A DNA stretch of 64,000 nucleotides from Luteithermobacter gelatinilyticus (GTDB lineage: Bacteria; Pseudomonadota; Alphaproteobacteria; Sphingomonadales; Emcibacteraceae), in contig NZ_CP040517.1 of NCBI RefSeq assembly GCF_005849285.1, positions 2,796,501-2,860,500 on the forward strand, read 5' to 3'. Under the pieces are notes generated by a model, which saw only the letters and a list, made by a program, of their open reading frames with translations, ran no database searches and had not been told where the DNA came from. Numbering within the stretch: the stretch's first letter is position 1; every line of letters starts with the position of its first letter. The position numbers and the translations under genes are program-made. Below are positions 12,256 to 19,908 of this stretch, in pieces.

Positions 12256-12468
12256 ATGAAAAAAATATTTGAAATCCCCGTCTATAATCAAGAAGTCCGT
12301 GATGCCGTGCGCGCCGGACGCTCCCACGGAGTGCTCGAAGACAGCTGGGCCGACATGCACCTGATCGAAATCCGCGCCCATACGGCCGATGAAGCGATGG
12401 AGATCTGCCGCCGTAAACATCCACAGAAAATGGGTTTTGTTCTAGGGGAAGCCGCCGAAAGTCTATGA
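12256..12468 (+). CDS. Small uncharacterised protein, copy 1 of a tandem pair
   Basis: This 70-residue protein is not recognised as a named family. It starts 8 bases after a GGAAAAG ribosome site, which supports real translation. It has no signal peptide or membrane span and is charged, with YNQEVRDAV near the start, a W-D pair at mid-protein, and EAMEICRRKHPQKMGFVLGE near the end. Hand alignment with the product of 12673-12894 gives 22 identities over 57 ungapped positions, so the two are diverged copies of one family. It runs divergently from zapE. No function is proposed. Confidence 0.7.
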   Translation: MKKIFEIPVYNQEVRDAVRAGRSHGVLEDSWADMHLIEIRAHTADEAMEICRRKHPQKMGFVLGEAAESL

Positions 12469-12672
12469 TGGCCTTAATATGATAGTGATTTCCGTATTGT
12501 AATGACGTCTTTTATTTTAGGGCGGCACAACGGCGCGTTCATATTTTCTTAAGCTTCTTTACCTAAATCATAGAGGGACCGCGTTTCCTCTCTCCCTGAC
12601 CAGACTTGGTTGCATATACATCAGAGGACACAACGGCAAAAAAATGTGTGATTAACCGGATAGCCACTGCTC

Positions 12673-12894
12673 ATGAACCGCTACGAAGTTGCTCTTTACA
12701 ATCAGGATGTGCGCGAGGCCTATGCCGATGGCAGGAAACACCCCAATTATGGTCCCGAATGGGGCGATTTGCGGTATCTAGAAGTGGAGGCCGAAACCGA
12801 GGAGGAGGCCCTAAAACTCATCCGTAAACACCATCCGGAACGTCAGGGGTTTATCATCCGGGACGTCATTCTGATCAAAGAATTCGTCGAATAA
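12673..12894 (+). CDS. Small uncharacterised protein, copy 2 of a tandem pair
   Basis: This 73-residue soluble, acidic protein is related to the product of 12256-12468. Shared features are YNQ(D/E)VR, GR(K/S)H, W-x-D, A-x-T-x-x-EA, and a C-terminal HP-x-x-x-GF motif. The two genes are in the same direction, 204 bp apart. The ribosome site here is weak. Conservation of pattern between the copies, with changes that are mostly conservative, argues that both are coding. The family is not recognised. The shape (a short beta-alpha-beta pattern rich in charged residues) would fit a small binding or modulator protein, but this is a guess. Confidence 0.68.
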   Translation: MNRYEVALYNQDVREAYADGRKHPNYGPEWGDLRYLEVEAETEEEALKLIRKHHPERQGFIIRDVILIKEFVE

Positions 12895-13001
12895 CAGCAT
12901 CATCTTTAAATTTTCCAGTGCGTTTTGCAAATTGAGGGACGCGTCATCAGCCATGCGTCATGGTTTTCAATCCGTAGAGCATGCACCATCTCAAACATCG
13001 C

Positions 13002-13039
13002 CATAGATTTTAGGCGGGGCCATAGATTTTAAGCGGGGC
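13002..13039. repeat. Tandem duplication, 2 x 19 bp
   Basis: Two adjacent 19-base units, CATAGATTTTAGGCGGGGC and CATAGATTTTAAGCGGGGC, differ at one base. They lie downstream of the GFA-family gene in the 218-bp spacer after the small-protein pair. No other feature is seen in that spacer. Confidence 0.85.
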
Positions 13040-13112
13040 GCAGCGATTCATAGGTGAGCGCAGTATGGATTGCGTCGCTGCTGGCGCGCCTCGCAATGAG
13101 GGTTCTATCCTT

Positions 13113-13553
13113 TTACAAGTCACTCTGGATGAACACAACCGTTGCGATCCAGTTTTTTTTGCGCCGCGCCAATCTGTTCGTCCCCGCTTCCCCCTCATAA
13201 TCATGAAGGTGTTGCGGGGTCGCAATCCGCTCAGCCCCATCCAGCGTGTTGACATTCACAATGCCATAAAGGCGGCCATCCAATTCACATGTTACGACCG
13301 GCATCACCCCACAAGACCGGCAGAACATAAAATCCGCCGTCTTGTGGCCGAAACGATATCGGCCCAACAGGGTCACATCTTTGACGCTGATCTCCAGCCG
13401 CCCAGACGGGTTGCTGGCATAACACGCCCCCTGCCTGACACAAAAGCTGCACCCGCATTGCCGCGGCACCACCGCATCCAGGTCTTGTGACGTCGCGAAG
13501 TCATAGCGAATGGCGCCGCAATGACAGCCGCCAGGATGAATAAATTCTGTCAT
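13113..13553 (-). CDS. GFA/CENP-V-family zinc protein
   Basis: Small zinc-binding protein of the GFA (glutathione-dependent formaldehyde-activating enzyme-like) fold, 146 residues from the preferred ATG. Zinc ligands are visible as GCHCGAIRY, CGCSFC and FCRSCG. Most members are annotated by fold only; the formaldehyde role is proven for few, and no formaldehyde genes are nearby. A GTG at 13577 would add eight residues, but the ATG at 13553 starts right before the conserved domain. It lies downstream of the M28 peptidase on the same strand, separated by a spacer with a triplicated 14-mer. Confidence 0.8.
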   Translation of the reverse strand: MTEFIHPGGCHCGAIRYDFATSQDLDAVVPRQCGCSFCVRQGACYASNPSGRLEISVKDVTLLGRYRFGHKTADFMFCRSCGVMPVVTCELDGRLYGIVNVNTLDGAERIATPQHLHDYEGEAGTNRLARRKKNWIATVVFIQSDL

Positions 13554-13614
13554 GCCGTTCAGTCTAGGAGGCTTCACCAGAAAAGGGAAGCCTTATCGGC
13601 CTCCCTCCCAGGCC

Positions 13615-13656
13615 TTTGGCTGGCGGATTTTGGCTGGCGGATTTTGGCTGGCGGAT
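13615..13656. repeat. Tandem triplication, 3 x 14 bp
   Basis: TTTGGCTGGCGGAT occurs three times without change or gap (13615-13628, 13629-13642, 13643-13656). It lies between the M28 peptidase stop and the GFA gene start, so it could affect transcription or translation of the latter. Confidence 0.92.
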
Positions 13657-13667
13657 TTGCGGGCCGT

Positions 13668-15101
13668 TTATTTGCGAAAGTCCACACCGCTTTCCGCGGC
13701 GATATAGGCAAACACCGTATAAATGGCGGTGTTGATTTTCATGGCTTCCCGATCCACCTTGTCCAGCGTGTCGTTTTCCGTATGGTGATAATCAAAATAC
13801 AGGCTGCCGTCCGGGCTGAAATTTACGGCCGGCATACCCGCTTCCCCCAGGACGCTGAGATCAGACTGTCCTTTGGCCGTATTATCCGGATTCAGTGACA
13901 CGCCGAGCGGGGCCAGAATCCCGGCCATCGCCCGAATGGTATTCAGGGCCTCAGGCCCCACCCCGGGCCGCATGTCATAAATCCTCCCTACACCGAAATC
14001 CCATTCCGCGCCGATCACATGGTGATCCAATTCGTCCCGATGCCGTTCAAGATACTGCTTAGCCCCCACCAGGCCCACTTCCTCGGCGGCAAACAACACC
14101 ACTCGGATGGACCGTTTCGGCCGTTCCGGCAGATCCAGGATATGCCGCGCCGCCGCCAGGGTGATGCCAACCCCGATACCGTCATCCACGGCGCCGGTCC
14201 CCACATCCCAACTGTCCAGATGCGCCCCCAGCACTACAAAATCCTCCGGAGTTTCCCGGCCCGTCACCTCACCGATCACATTGGCCGTTTTGATCACGGT
14301 CTGATCATGCCGCTCTGAGGTCTGACGCAGGCGCACCACCACCGGCTTGCCCCGGCTGAGTTGAGCCATCAATATGTCCGCATCCGGATTCGACAGCGCC
14401 GCGGCAGGGATTTTTCCCGCATCAGCGTCATATTTCACACTGCCTGTATGGCCCAGACGGTTATCGTCGGTCCCGATCGACCGAATCAGCAGCGCCAGCG
14501 CGCCCTTGCGGGCCGCCTCACTCGCCCCCTTGGTCCGGGCCACCACCGCTGGCCCATAGCCGGAGCCGTCGATCCGGCGTTCCATCCGGTAAGAAATAAA
14601 GGCGATTTTCCCTTCAAGACTGCCCGGCGCGGCCGCCTGCAATGCCGCGTAAGAAGGAAAATGCACAATTTCGGCCTTAAGGCCCGCCTCGGGCGTGCCC
14701 ACAGACCCTCCCAGCGCAATGGCCACCAGTTTTTGCGGATAAGGCGCGATAATTTCGGCCTCAATCTCTCCCCTTTCCCACATCACATGGGTGACTTCCT
14801 CGGTCCATACCCGGTCAAACCCCAACTCTTTCATTTTGGCCACCGCCCATTCCACGCCTTTGCGATCGCCCGGCGTGCCCACCAGCCGCGGCCCTACCTC
14901 CGTGGTCAGTTGCTCATCCAACCGGTAAGACAAATCCGATTTCAATACGGTGTCGCGCAATCGGATTGCGGTGGCCTGCATCTCCTCGGACACCCCGTCC
15001 ACACGCCCCTCAGAGAGCGCCGGGTTGACAGTTAACACACAAAACATCCCCAGTATGGAAAGGCCCAGTATGGAAAGGACACCCTGAAATACTCTGTTCA
15101 C
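13668..15101 (-). CDS. Secreted M28-family zinc peptidase
   Basis: Exported metallopeptidase of 477 residues with an N-terminal signal peptide (about 30 residues, ending near NPALSEG). A PA-type insert domain lies in the middle, followed by the M28 catalytic core: GAHLDSWDVGTGAVDDG with the first zinc ligands, FAAEEVGLVGAKQYL with the catalytic Glu, and YFDYHHTENDT with the last His ligand. Family members remove N-terminal residues or split dipeptides from peptides in the periplasm; the substrate here is unknown. A 15-base duplication inside the signal peptide repeats LSILG in frame. It is divergent from the malyl-CoA lyase-like gene. Confidence 0.9.
   Translation of the reverse strand: MNRVFQGVLSILGLSILGMFCVLTVNPALSEGRVDGVSEEMQATAIRLRDTVLKSDLSYRLDEQLTTEVGPRLVGTPGDRKGVEWAVAKMKELGFDRVWTEEVTHVMWERGEIEAEIIAPYPQKLVAIALGGSVGTPEAGLKAEIVHFPSYAALQAAAPGSLEGKIAFISYRMERRIDGSGYGPAVVARTKGASEAARKGALALLIRSIGTDDNRLGHTGSVKYDADAGKIPAAALSNPDADILMAQLSRGKPVVVRLRQTSERHDQTVIKTANVIGEVTGRETPEDFVVLGAHLDSWDVGTGAVDDGIGVGITLAAARHILDLPERPKRSIRVVLFAAEEVGLVGAKQYLERHRDELDHHVIGAEWDFGVGRIYDMRPGVGPEALNTIRAMAGILAPLGVSLNPDNTAKGQSDLSVLGEAGMPAVNFSPDGSLYFDYHHTENDTLDKVDREAMKINTAIYTVFAYIAAESGVDFRK
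15049..15078. repeat. In-frame duplication, 2 x 15 bp, in a signal peptide
   Basis: CCCAGTATGGAAAGG occurs twice in succession inside the signal-peptide codons of the M28 peptidase, giving LSILG-LSILG in the hydrophobic core. A partial third copy (CCCAGTATG) lies just upstream of the start codon. Confidence 0.88.
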
Positions 15102-15145
15102 TCTACTTATCCCCAGTATGATGATTGGTTATGCCGTCATTCTTA

Positions 15146-15182
15146 GAAATTGTTTCTTGAAATTATTTCATGAAATAATTTC
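15146..15182. promoter_or_regulatory. Three regularly spaced GAAATWRTTTC palindromes, putative operator array
   Basis: Three 11-base near-palindromes occur at 15146-15156 (GAAATTGTTTC), 15159-15169 (GAAATTATTTC) and 15172-15182 (GAAATAATTTC), starting every 13 bases. The last two together form a perfect 24-base palindrome. They lie in the 304-bp region between the divergent M28 peptidase and malyl-CoA lyase-like genes. This fits a multi-dimer regulator site controlling one or both genes. The regulator is unknown. A TATAAT-like box near 15377 and an AAGGA before the plus-strand gene are the only other signals seen in this region. Confidence 0.6.
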
Positions 15183-15405
15183 TGGCCGCAGTCTTGCGCA
15201 TCTTGGAGGGAAGTTCAACCTTTTCCCCGCGCCGCCGAAACAGTTTTTGACCCTCCAGGATCAACGCAAAGTTCAACGCAGACGCAAAAAAGACTTTTTG
15301 CGCAGTGCAGCATCTTGCCAGCTCTGCCAAAAAAGTTTATAACCATGTTTCAAAAGTTGCGGCGATAATGAAATTTTATAATACCAAAAGGATTGTGAGA
15401 AAACC

Positions 15406-16299
15406 ATGACCGATCAGCCCAAAGCCCCCTCCCGCCCCCGAAGAAGCATGCTGTATATGCCGGGTTCCAACCCGCGCGCCCTGGAAAAAGCCAAAACCCT
15501 GGCCGCAGACAGTCTGATCCTGGATCTGGAGGATGCGGTGGCCGTGGATGCCAAAGCAGAAGCCCGGCGCCTGGTCGCGGAAGCCGTCAAGGGCGGGGGC
15601 TACGGTCCACGCGAGCTGATCATCCGGATTAACGGCCTGGACACCCCATGGGGGTTGGAAGATCTTCAGGCGGCCTGCGCGGCGGGGCCTGACGCTATTC
15701 TGCTGCCCAAGGTGGAAAGCGCGGAAATGGTCCAGCATGCGGAAGCGTTGATGACACAATACGGCGCGCCGGCCCGCACCACCATCTGGTGTATGATGGA
15801 AACCCCGCGCGGCATTCTCCGGGCCGAGGAAATCGCCGGCGCCAGCAAACGGCTTGGCGGTTTTGTGATGGGCACCAACGACCTGACCAAGGAACTTCAG
15901 GCGCGGCATACCCCGGACCGCCTCCCGCTGATTCCGAGCTTTGCCCTGTGCCTGCTCGCGGCCCGGGCCGAAGGTCTCGCCATCATTGACGGCACCTTCA
16001 CAGATCTGAATGACGATGAGGGGCTGATCGCCTCCTGCCGGCAGGGTGTGGAACTGGGGTTTGATGGCAAGACCTTGTTGCATCCCAAACAGCTGGCGGC
16101 CGCCAACGAGGCCTTCGCCCCGAGTGATGCGGAAATCGAGCAGGCCCGACGCATCATTGAGGCTTTTGAAAAAGCCGAAACCGAAGGCAAGGGTGTGGTG
16201 CTGCTGGATGGCAAACTTGTGGAAAACCTGCATGTCGCCGAAGCCAAAAATCTTCTGGCTAAAGCGGAGATGATTGCCAGACTGAACGCGGAGGCCTGA
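15406..16299 (+). CDS. HpcH/HpaI-CitE family lyase: malyl-CoA lyase or malyl-CoA thioesterase-like
   Basis: This 297-residue protein has the CitE-type barrel: LYMPGSNPRALEKA at the start, LILDLEDAV with the metal-binding acidic pair, IIRINGLDTPWG, and GFVMGTNDLTKEL. The C-terminal GFDGKTLLHPKQL is typical of the family. Relatives split malyl-CoA or beta-methylmalyl-CoA into glyoxylate and an acyl-CoA (Mcl1), or hydrolyse (S)-malyl-CoA (Mcl2). The short N-terminus and MGTNDLTKEL look closer to Mcl2/CitE as recalled from Rhodobacter. It is followed after two bases by a mesaconyl-CoA hydratase-like gene, supporting a role in C4/C5 acyl-CoA conversion. Confidence 0.82.
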   Translation: MTDQPKAPSRPRRSMLYMPGSNPRALEKAKTLAADSLILDLEDAVAVDAKAEARRLVAEAVKGGGYGPRELIIRINGLDTPWGLEDLQAACAAGPDAILLPKVESAEMVQHAEALMTQYGAPARTTIWCMMETPRGILRAEEIAGASKRLGGFVMGTNDLTKELQARHTPDRLPLIPSFALCLLAARAEGLAIIDGTFTDLNDDEGLIASCRQGVELGFDGKTLLHPKQLAAANEAFAPSDAEIEQARRIIEAFEKAETEGKGVVLLDGKLVENLHVAEAKNLLAKAEMIARLNAEA

Positions 16300-16301
16300 T
16301 C

Positions 16302-17399
16302 ATGAGCCAGAATGACCCCAAAAAGAATGAACCCAAAACTTTTGCCAAAACCTTTGAAGGCAATTATTTTGAGGATTTCCAGGTCGGACAGGAACTTATC
16401 CATGCCACCCCGCGCACTGTGACAGCCGGCGACATGGCCCTGTACACCGCGCTGTATGGCAACCGGTTTGCCGTACAATCCTCGACGGAATTCGCCCGCA
16501 GCTGCGGCCTTACCCAGGCGCCGGCGGACGATCTTTTGACCTTTCATATTGTCTTCGGCAAGACCGTGCCCGACATTTCCATCAATGCGGTGGCCAATCT
16601 GGGGTATGCCGACTGCCGGTTTCTCAACCCGGTCTATCCAGGCGACACACTTTCCGCCACCAGCCAGGTCATCGGACTTAAAGAAAATTCCAGCGGCAAG
16701 AACGGCAATGTCTATGTGCGTACCACCGGATACAATCAGCGGGGGGAAAAGGTTCTGGAATATGTGCGCTGGGTGATGGTCAATAAAAAATCTCCCCAAA
16801 GCCCGGCCCCCAAAACGGAAATTCCCGACCTGCCCGACACGGTGGCGGCCAGCGACCTGACCATGCCGCCGGGACTGACGTTCAGATCCTATGACCGGGA
16901 CCTTGCCGGATCTCCCTATGTCTGGGAAGATTATGATATTGGCGAGAAAATCAATCATGTGGATGGCATGACCGTGGAAGCGGCGGACCATATGATGGCA
17001 ACCCGATTGTATCAGAACACGGCCAAGGTGCATTTCAACCAGCACATGATGAAAGACGGACGTCTTGGTGAACGCATCGTCTATGGCGGACATGTGATTT
17101 CCCTAGCCCGGGCCCTAAGCTACAACGGCCTCGGCAACGCCCAGTTTGTCGCCGCCATCAATGCCGGACGTCACGTCAATCCCTGTATTGCCGGGGATAC
17201 GGTCTATGCCTGGACCGAAATCCTGGACAAAGCGGAACTGAGCGGCAGCCCCGATGTGGGCGCGCTTCGTGTGCGGCTTGTGGCCGTCAAGGACCGCAAC
17301 CCTGCCGATTTCCCCTATAAGGATAAGGATGGCAAATATGATCCTTCGGTGTTGCTGGATTTGGATCTGTGGGTGCTGATGCCGCGGGCGACAAATTAG
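16302..17399 (+). CDS. MaoC-like double hotdog dehydratase, mesaconyl-CoA (2-methylfumaryl-CoA) hydratase-like
   Basis: At 365 residues it holds two MaoC hotdog halves. The first begins at NYFEDFQVGQELIHATPRTV and the second at VWEDYDIGEKINHVDGMTVE, each starting with the typical F/Y-x-D-F/Y-x-x-G pattern. Length and architecture match Mch, which hydrates mesaconyl-CoA to beta-methylmalyl-CoA in the ethylmalonyl-CoA pathway. The product would be a substrate of the lyase-like gene only two bases upstream, so they form one operon. No crotonyl-CoA carboxylase/reductase or mutase gene is in this window, so the full pathway is not shown. Confidence 0.8.
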   Translation: MSQNDPKKNEPKTFAKTFEGNYFEDFQVGQELIHATPRTVTAGDMALYTALYGNRFAVQSSTEFARSCGLTQAPADDLLTFHIVFGKTVPDISINAVANLGYADCRFLNPVYPGDTLSATSQVIGLKENSSGKNGNVYVRTTGYNQRGEKVLEYVRWVMVNKKSPQSPAPKTEIPDLPDTVAASDLTMPPGLTFRSYDRDLAGSPYVWEDYDIGEKINHVDGMTVEAADHMMATRLYQNTAKVHFNQHMMKDGRLGERIVYGGHVISLARALSYNGLGNAQFVAAINAGRHVNPCIAGDTVYAWTEILDKAELSGSPDVGALRVRLVAVKDRNPADFPYKDKDGKYDPSVLLDLDLWVLMPRATN

Positions 17400-17558
17400 G
17401 CTTTATCCGGTTTTGCTGTCTCTCTTTTGCTCTTTATTGGGCTCTATTGAGGGTGGCAATATTTCTGCCGTATTTTCCATATAGGGTCCTTTCCCGGACT
17501 CATCCATAACAACACATACAACATGGCTTTGAAGCCGGGAAAGGGTAAGGAAATGTTT

Positions 17559-17954
17559 ATGGCAAGATTCTTGAGGATTATTCTGCTGTCCATCACTGTC
17601 CTGTCTTTCCTGACAGGGGTGTCCAGGGCGGAAATCCTGGCCACGGACCAGGTCGTGGAAAAATACGCCACCCAGGCGGACAAGGCCCAGATCACCGCCC
17701 TGCTGAAGCGGGCGGATGTGCGCCAACAACTTAAGGAATATGGGGTAGAGCCGGAAGAAGCCGAAAAGCGCATCGCGGCACTTTCGGATGAGGAAATCCG
17801 TCAGATTGCCGACCAGCTGGAAAGTGAACCGGCCGGGGCCGGCGAGCTGGGGACGGTGCTGGGCGTGGCGCTGACCGTCTTCCTGGTCTTGCTGGTGACC
17901 GATATTCTGTGCCTCACTGATGTCTTCAGCTTCACCCGCTGCGCCCGCCGCTAG
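17559..17954 (+). CDS. PA2779-family exported protein
   Basis: Small protein of 131 residues with an N-terminal signal peptide (MARFLRIILLSITVLSFL, cleavage after GVSRA). The central region is charged and helical (VEKYATQADKAQITALLKRADVRQQL), and a single C-terminal membrane span (LGVALTVFLVLLVTDILCL) is followed by a short tail. This matches the PA2779 family of unknown function, which is usually next to a PA2778-type peptidase, as here (7 bp apart). The ATG at 17559 is 8 bases after GGTAAGG; ATG 17553 is an alternative. Confidence 0.75.
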   Translation: MARFLRIILLSITVLSFLTGVSRAEILATDQVVEKYATQADKAQITALLKRADVRQQLKEYGVEPEEAEKRIAALSDEEIRQIADQLESEPAGAGELGTVLGVALTVFLVLLVTDILCLTDVFSFTRCARR

Positions 17955-17961
17955 GGCGGTG

Positions 17962-18903
17962 ATGCCGACATTTCCATTCTGGCGTGGTATCGTGCTGATG
18001 GCTTTCAGCGCGATGCTAAGCGCTTGTTCCTCCATACCAACTACGGACCCCGCCCTGCTGTCCCATCTGCCGCAGACCGGGCGGGCGGAGGCCGTTCCTT
18101 TCTACCCGCAGGAAGAAAAATATTGCGGCCCGGCCACACTGGCGGCGGTTCTGGAATGGACCGGCAAGAGAATCAGCCAACACAAGGTGGCCCACGAGGT
18201 GTATACTCCCGGCGCCGATGGCACCTTCCGACACGACATGATTGCCGCCGCACGCCGGCATGGCCGTCTGGCGGTGCCGGTTCGCAGTCTGCCGGCGCTG
18301 CTGGAAGAAGTCGCCGGGGGAACACCGGTCATCGTGTTCCAGAATCTGGGTCTGAGCTGGTGGCCCCGCTGGCATTATGCAGTGCTGACCGGTTATGACC
18401 TTGGCAGGGAAAACGTCATTCTCAATTCCGGGGATGAGCAGAATCGCGTGACGGGCCTCACACTGTTTGAACGCACTTGGCGACGGGGCGGCAGCTGGGC
18501 ACTGGTGGTCCTGCCGCCCGACAGACTGCCCGCCACGGCAAGCATTTATGACGTCATGACAGCTGCAGCCGGCCTGGAACGGGCGGGGCGACTGGACGCG
18601 GCGGCCACCGCCTATCAGGCCATCGCCCGGCGCTGGCCCGGCCACTGGTTGGCCCTGTTGGGGCTGGGCAACATACACTACCGCCAGGGCGACTATGACG
18701 CCGCCGAAACCTCTTATAGGGCCGCTCTCGCCCTTGATCCCACAGTGGCGGAAGTATGGAACAATCTGGCATATGCGTTAAAAAAGCAGGGCCGAACGTC
18801 GGAAGCCCACGCCGCCGCACAACAGGCCGTCAAATATGGTCAGGAAAGCCGCTATGACGCCACCTTGCAGGAAATGCAGCCGGTCGCCGATTCCCCACAA
18901 TAA
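17962..18903 (+). CDS. PA2778-family cysteine peptidase-like lipoprotein with TPR repeats
   Basis: Protein of 313 residues from the ATG at 17962, 7 bp after the upstream stop. The N-terminus is a lipoprotein signal (lipobox LSAC, Cys22). A papain-like C39-type domain follows: YCGPATLAAVLEW with the nucleophile Cys, WHYAVLTGYD with the His, and NSGDEQNR. The C-terminal 100 residues are TPR-like (GLGNIHYRQGDYDAAETSY, NNLAYALKKQGR). C39-like peptidases trim leader peptides or process exported proteins; the target here is unknown. An in-frame ATG at 17920 would overlap the previous gene and add residues before the signal, so it is less likely. Confidence 0.8.
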   Translation: MPTFPFWRGIVLMAFSAMLSACSSIPTTDPALLSHLPQTGRAEAVPFYPQEEKYCGPATLAAVLEWTGKRISQHKVAHEVYTPGADGTFRHDMIAAARRHGRLAVPVRSLPALLEEVAGGTPVIVFQNLGLSWWPRWHYAVLTGYDLGRENVILNSGDEQNRVTGLTLFERTWRRGGSWALVVLPPDRLPATASIYDVMTAAAGLERAGRLDAAATAYQAIARRWPGHWLALLGLGNIHYRQGDYDAAETSYRAALALDPTVAEVWNNLAYALKKQGRTSEAHAAAQQAVKYGQESRYDATLQEMQPVADSPQ

Positions 18904-18980
18904 TACAGACCGACCTGTCTATTTTTGAAATCTTTTTGCCCCAAATTTACAAAATAAGCAAAAAAATCACAAAATCTCTA

Positions 18981-18991
18981 AGAATCATTCT
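18981..18991. promoter_or_regulatory. Putative iron-responsive (Irr/Fur-like) element upstream of sdhC
   Basis: AGAATCATTCT, an AGAA-N3-TTCT inverted repeat, lies 117 bases before the sdhC start in an AT-rich stretch. It resembles the core of the iron control element bound by Irr in Alphaproteobacteria and also half of a Fur box. The sdh genes encode iron-sulfur and heme proteins, so iron control would be sensible. The match is short and unproven. Confidence 0.35.
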
Positions 18992-19108
18992 CATAAAGGC
19001 AGGAAGCCTCTTGCTCTTGGGCGCCGAAATGACTAAGACAATTTTTCAGGGTATTCATCTTAACACATAAGACGGTCAACTCATCTTATTTGAGGAAGGG
19101 AGTAGCAG

Positions 19109-19495
19109 ATGGCTCGAGTACAGCGGCCCCTGTCGCCGCATTTGCAAGTTTACAAATGGGGCCTGCATATGGTCCTGTCCATTCTGCACCGGGCAACAGG
19201 TGCGGCGCTTGGAGCGGGCACACTTCTTTTGGCCTGGTGGCTGATTGCCCTGGCCAGCGGGCCGGAACAGTATGATCGGTTCCTCTCCTGCATGGAAAGC
19301 ATACCGGGACGAGTGGTGCTGCTGGGCTTTACCTGGGCCTTAATGCTGCATTTGTGCAACGGCATCCGCCATCTGTTCTGGGACATGGGTAAAGGTTTTG
19401 AACTTGCCACCGTCTCCCGCTCCAATCAGGCGGTACTGCTGGGCTCCATTCTGCTGACCGGGCTCGCCTGGGCCTTCGGATACGGCCTGATCTAA
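19109..19495 (+). CDS. sdhC: Succinate dehydrogenase, cytochrome b556 subunit
   Basis: Membrane anchor subunit of respiratory complex II, 128 residues with three hydrophobic spans. It starts RPLSPHLQVYKW as in the family, and SILHRATGAAL lines the quinone site. HLCNGIRHLFWD holds the conserved histidines (His81 and His88), one of which should ligate heme b. The ribosome site GAGGAAGGGAG is strong. It is the first gene of sdhCDAB, with the probable promoter in the 205 bp upstream. Confidence 0.95.
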   Translation: MARVQRPLSPHLQVYKWGLHMVLSILHRATGAALGAGTLLLAWWLIALASGPEQYDRFLSCMESIPGRVVLLGFTWALMLHLCNGIRHLFWDMGKGFELATVSRSNQAVLLGSILLTGLAWAFGYGLI

Positions 19496-19508
19496 GGGAG
19501 AAGAAAAG

Positions 19509-19883
19509 ATGAGTTTAAGAACACCTCTGGGCAAGGTTCGCGGTCTCGGCTCCGCCAAAAGCGGGACCCATCACTGGTGGATGCAAAAGGTCTCCGCCGT
19601 GGCGTTGATCCCGCTCACGGTCTGGTTCGTGGCTTCCATAGTGCAGATGACCGGCGCCGATTATGAAATGGCCGTGAGCTGGCTGTCTTCCCCCATTCCG
19701 GCGGTACTGATGATCCTGTTTATCAGCACGGCACTCTATCATTTGAAGCTGGGGCTGCAGGTGATCGTGGAAGATTACGTCCATACCGAAGGCCTGAAAC
19801 TGGCATGCCAGATGGCCATCACCTTTGGCTGCGTTCTTGTCGCCGTCGCCGCCATCTTCTCCGTTCTCAAGGTGGCTTTATAA
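19509..19883 (+). CDS. sdhD: Succinate dehydrogenase, hydrophobic membrane anchor subunit
   Basis: Second membrane anchor of complex II, 124 residues with three spans. It begins with the alphaproteobacterial pattern [20 protein letters not shown], then [32 protein letters not shown] contains the heme-ligand His78 and the Asp-Tyr pair near the quinone site. It lies 13 bp after sdhC with a GGGAGAAGAAAAG ribosome site. Confidence 0.94.
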   Translation: MSLRTPLGKVRGLGSAKSGTHHWWMQKVSAVALIPLTVWFVASIVQMTGADYEMAVSWLSSPIPAVLMILFISTALYHLKLGLQVIVEDYVHTEGLKLACQMAITFGCVLVAVAAIFSVLKVAL

Positions 19884-19908
19884 GACAGATCATTATTTAG
19901 AGGGTATT

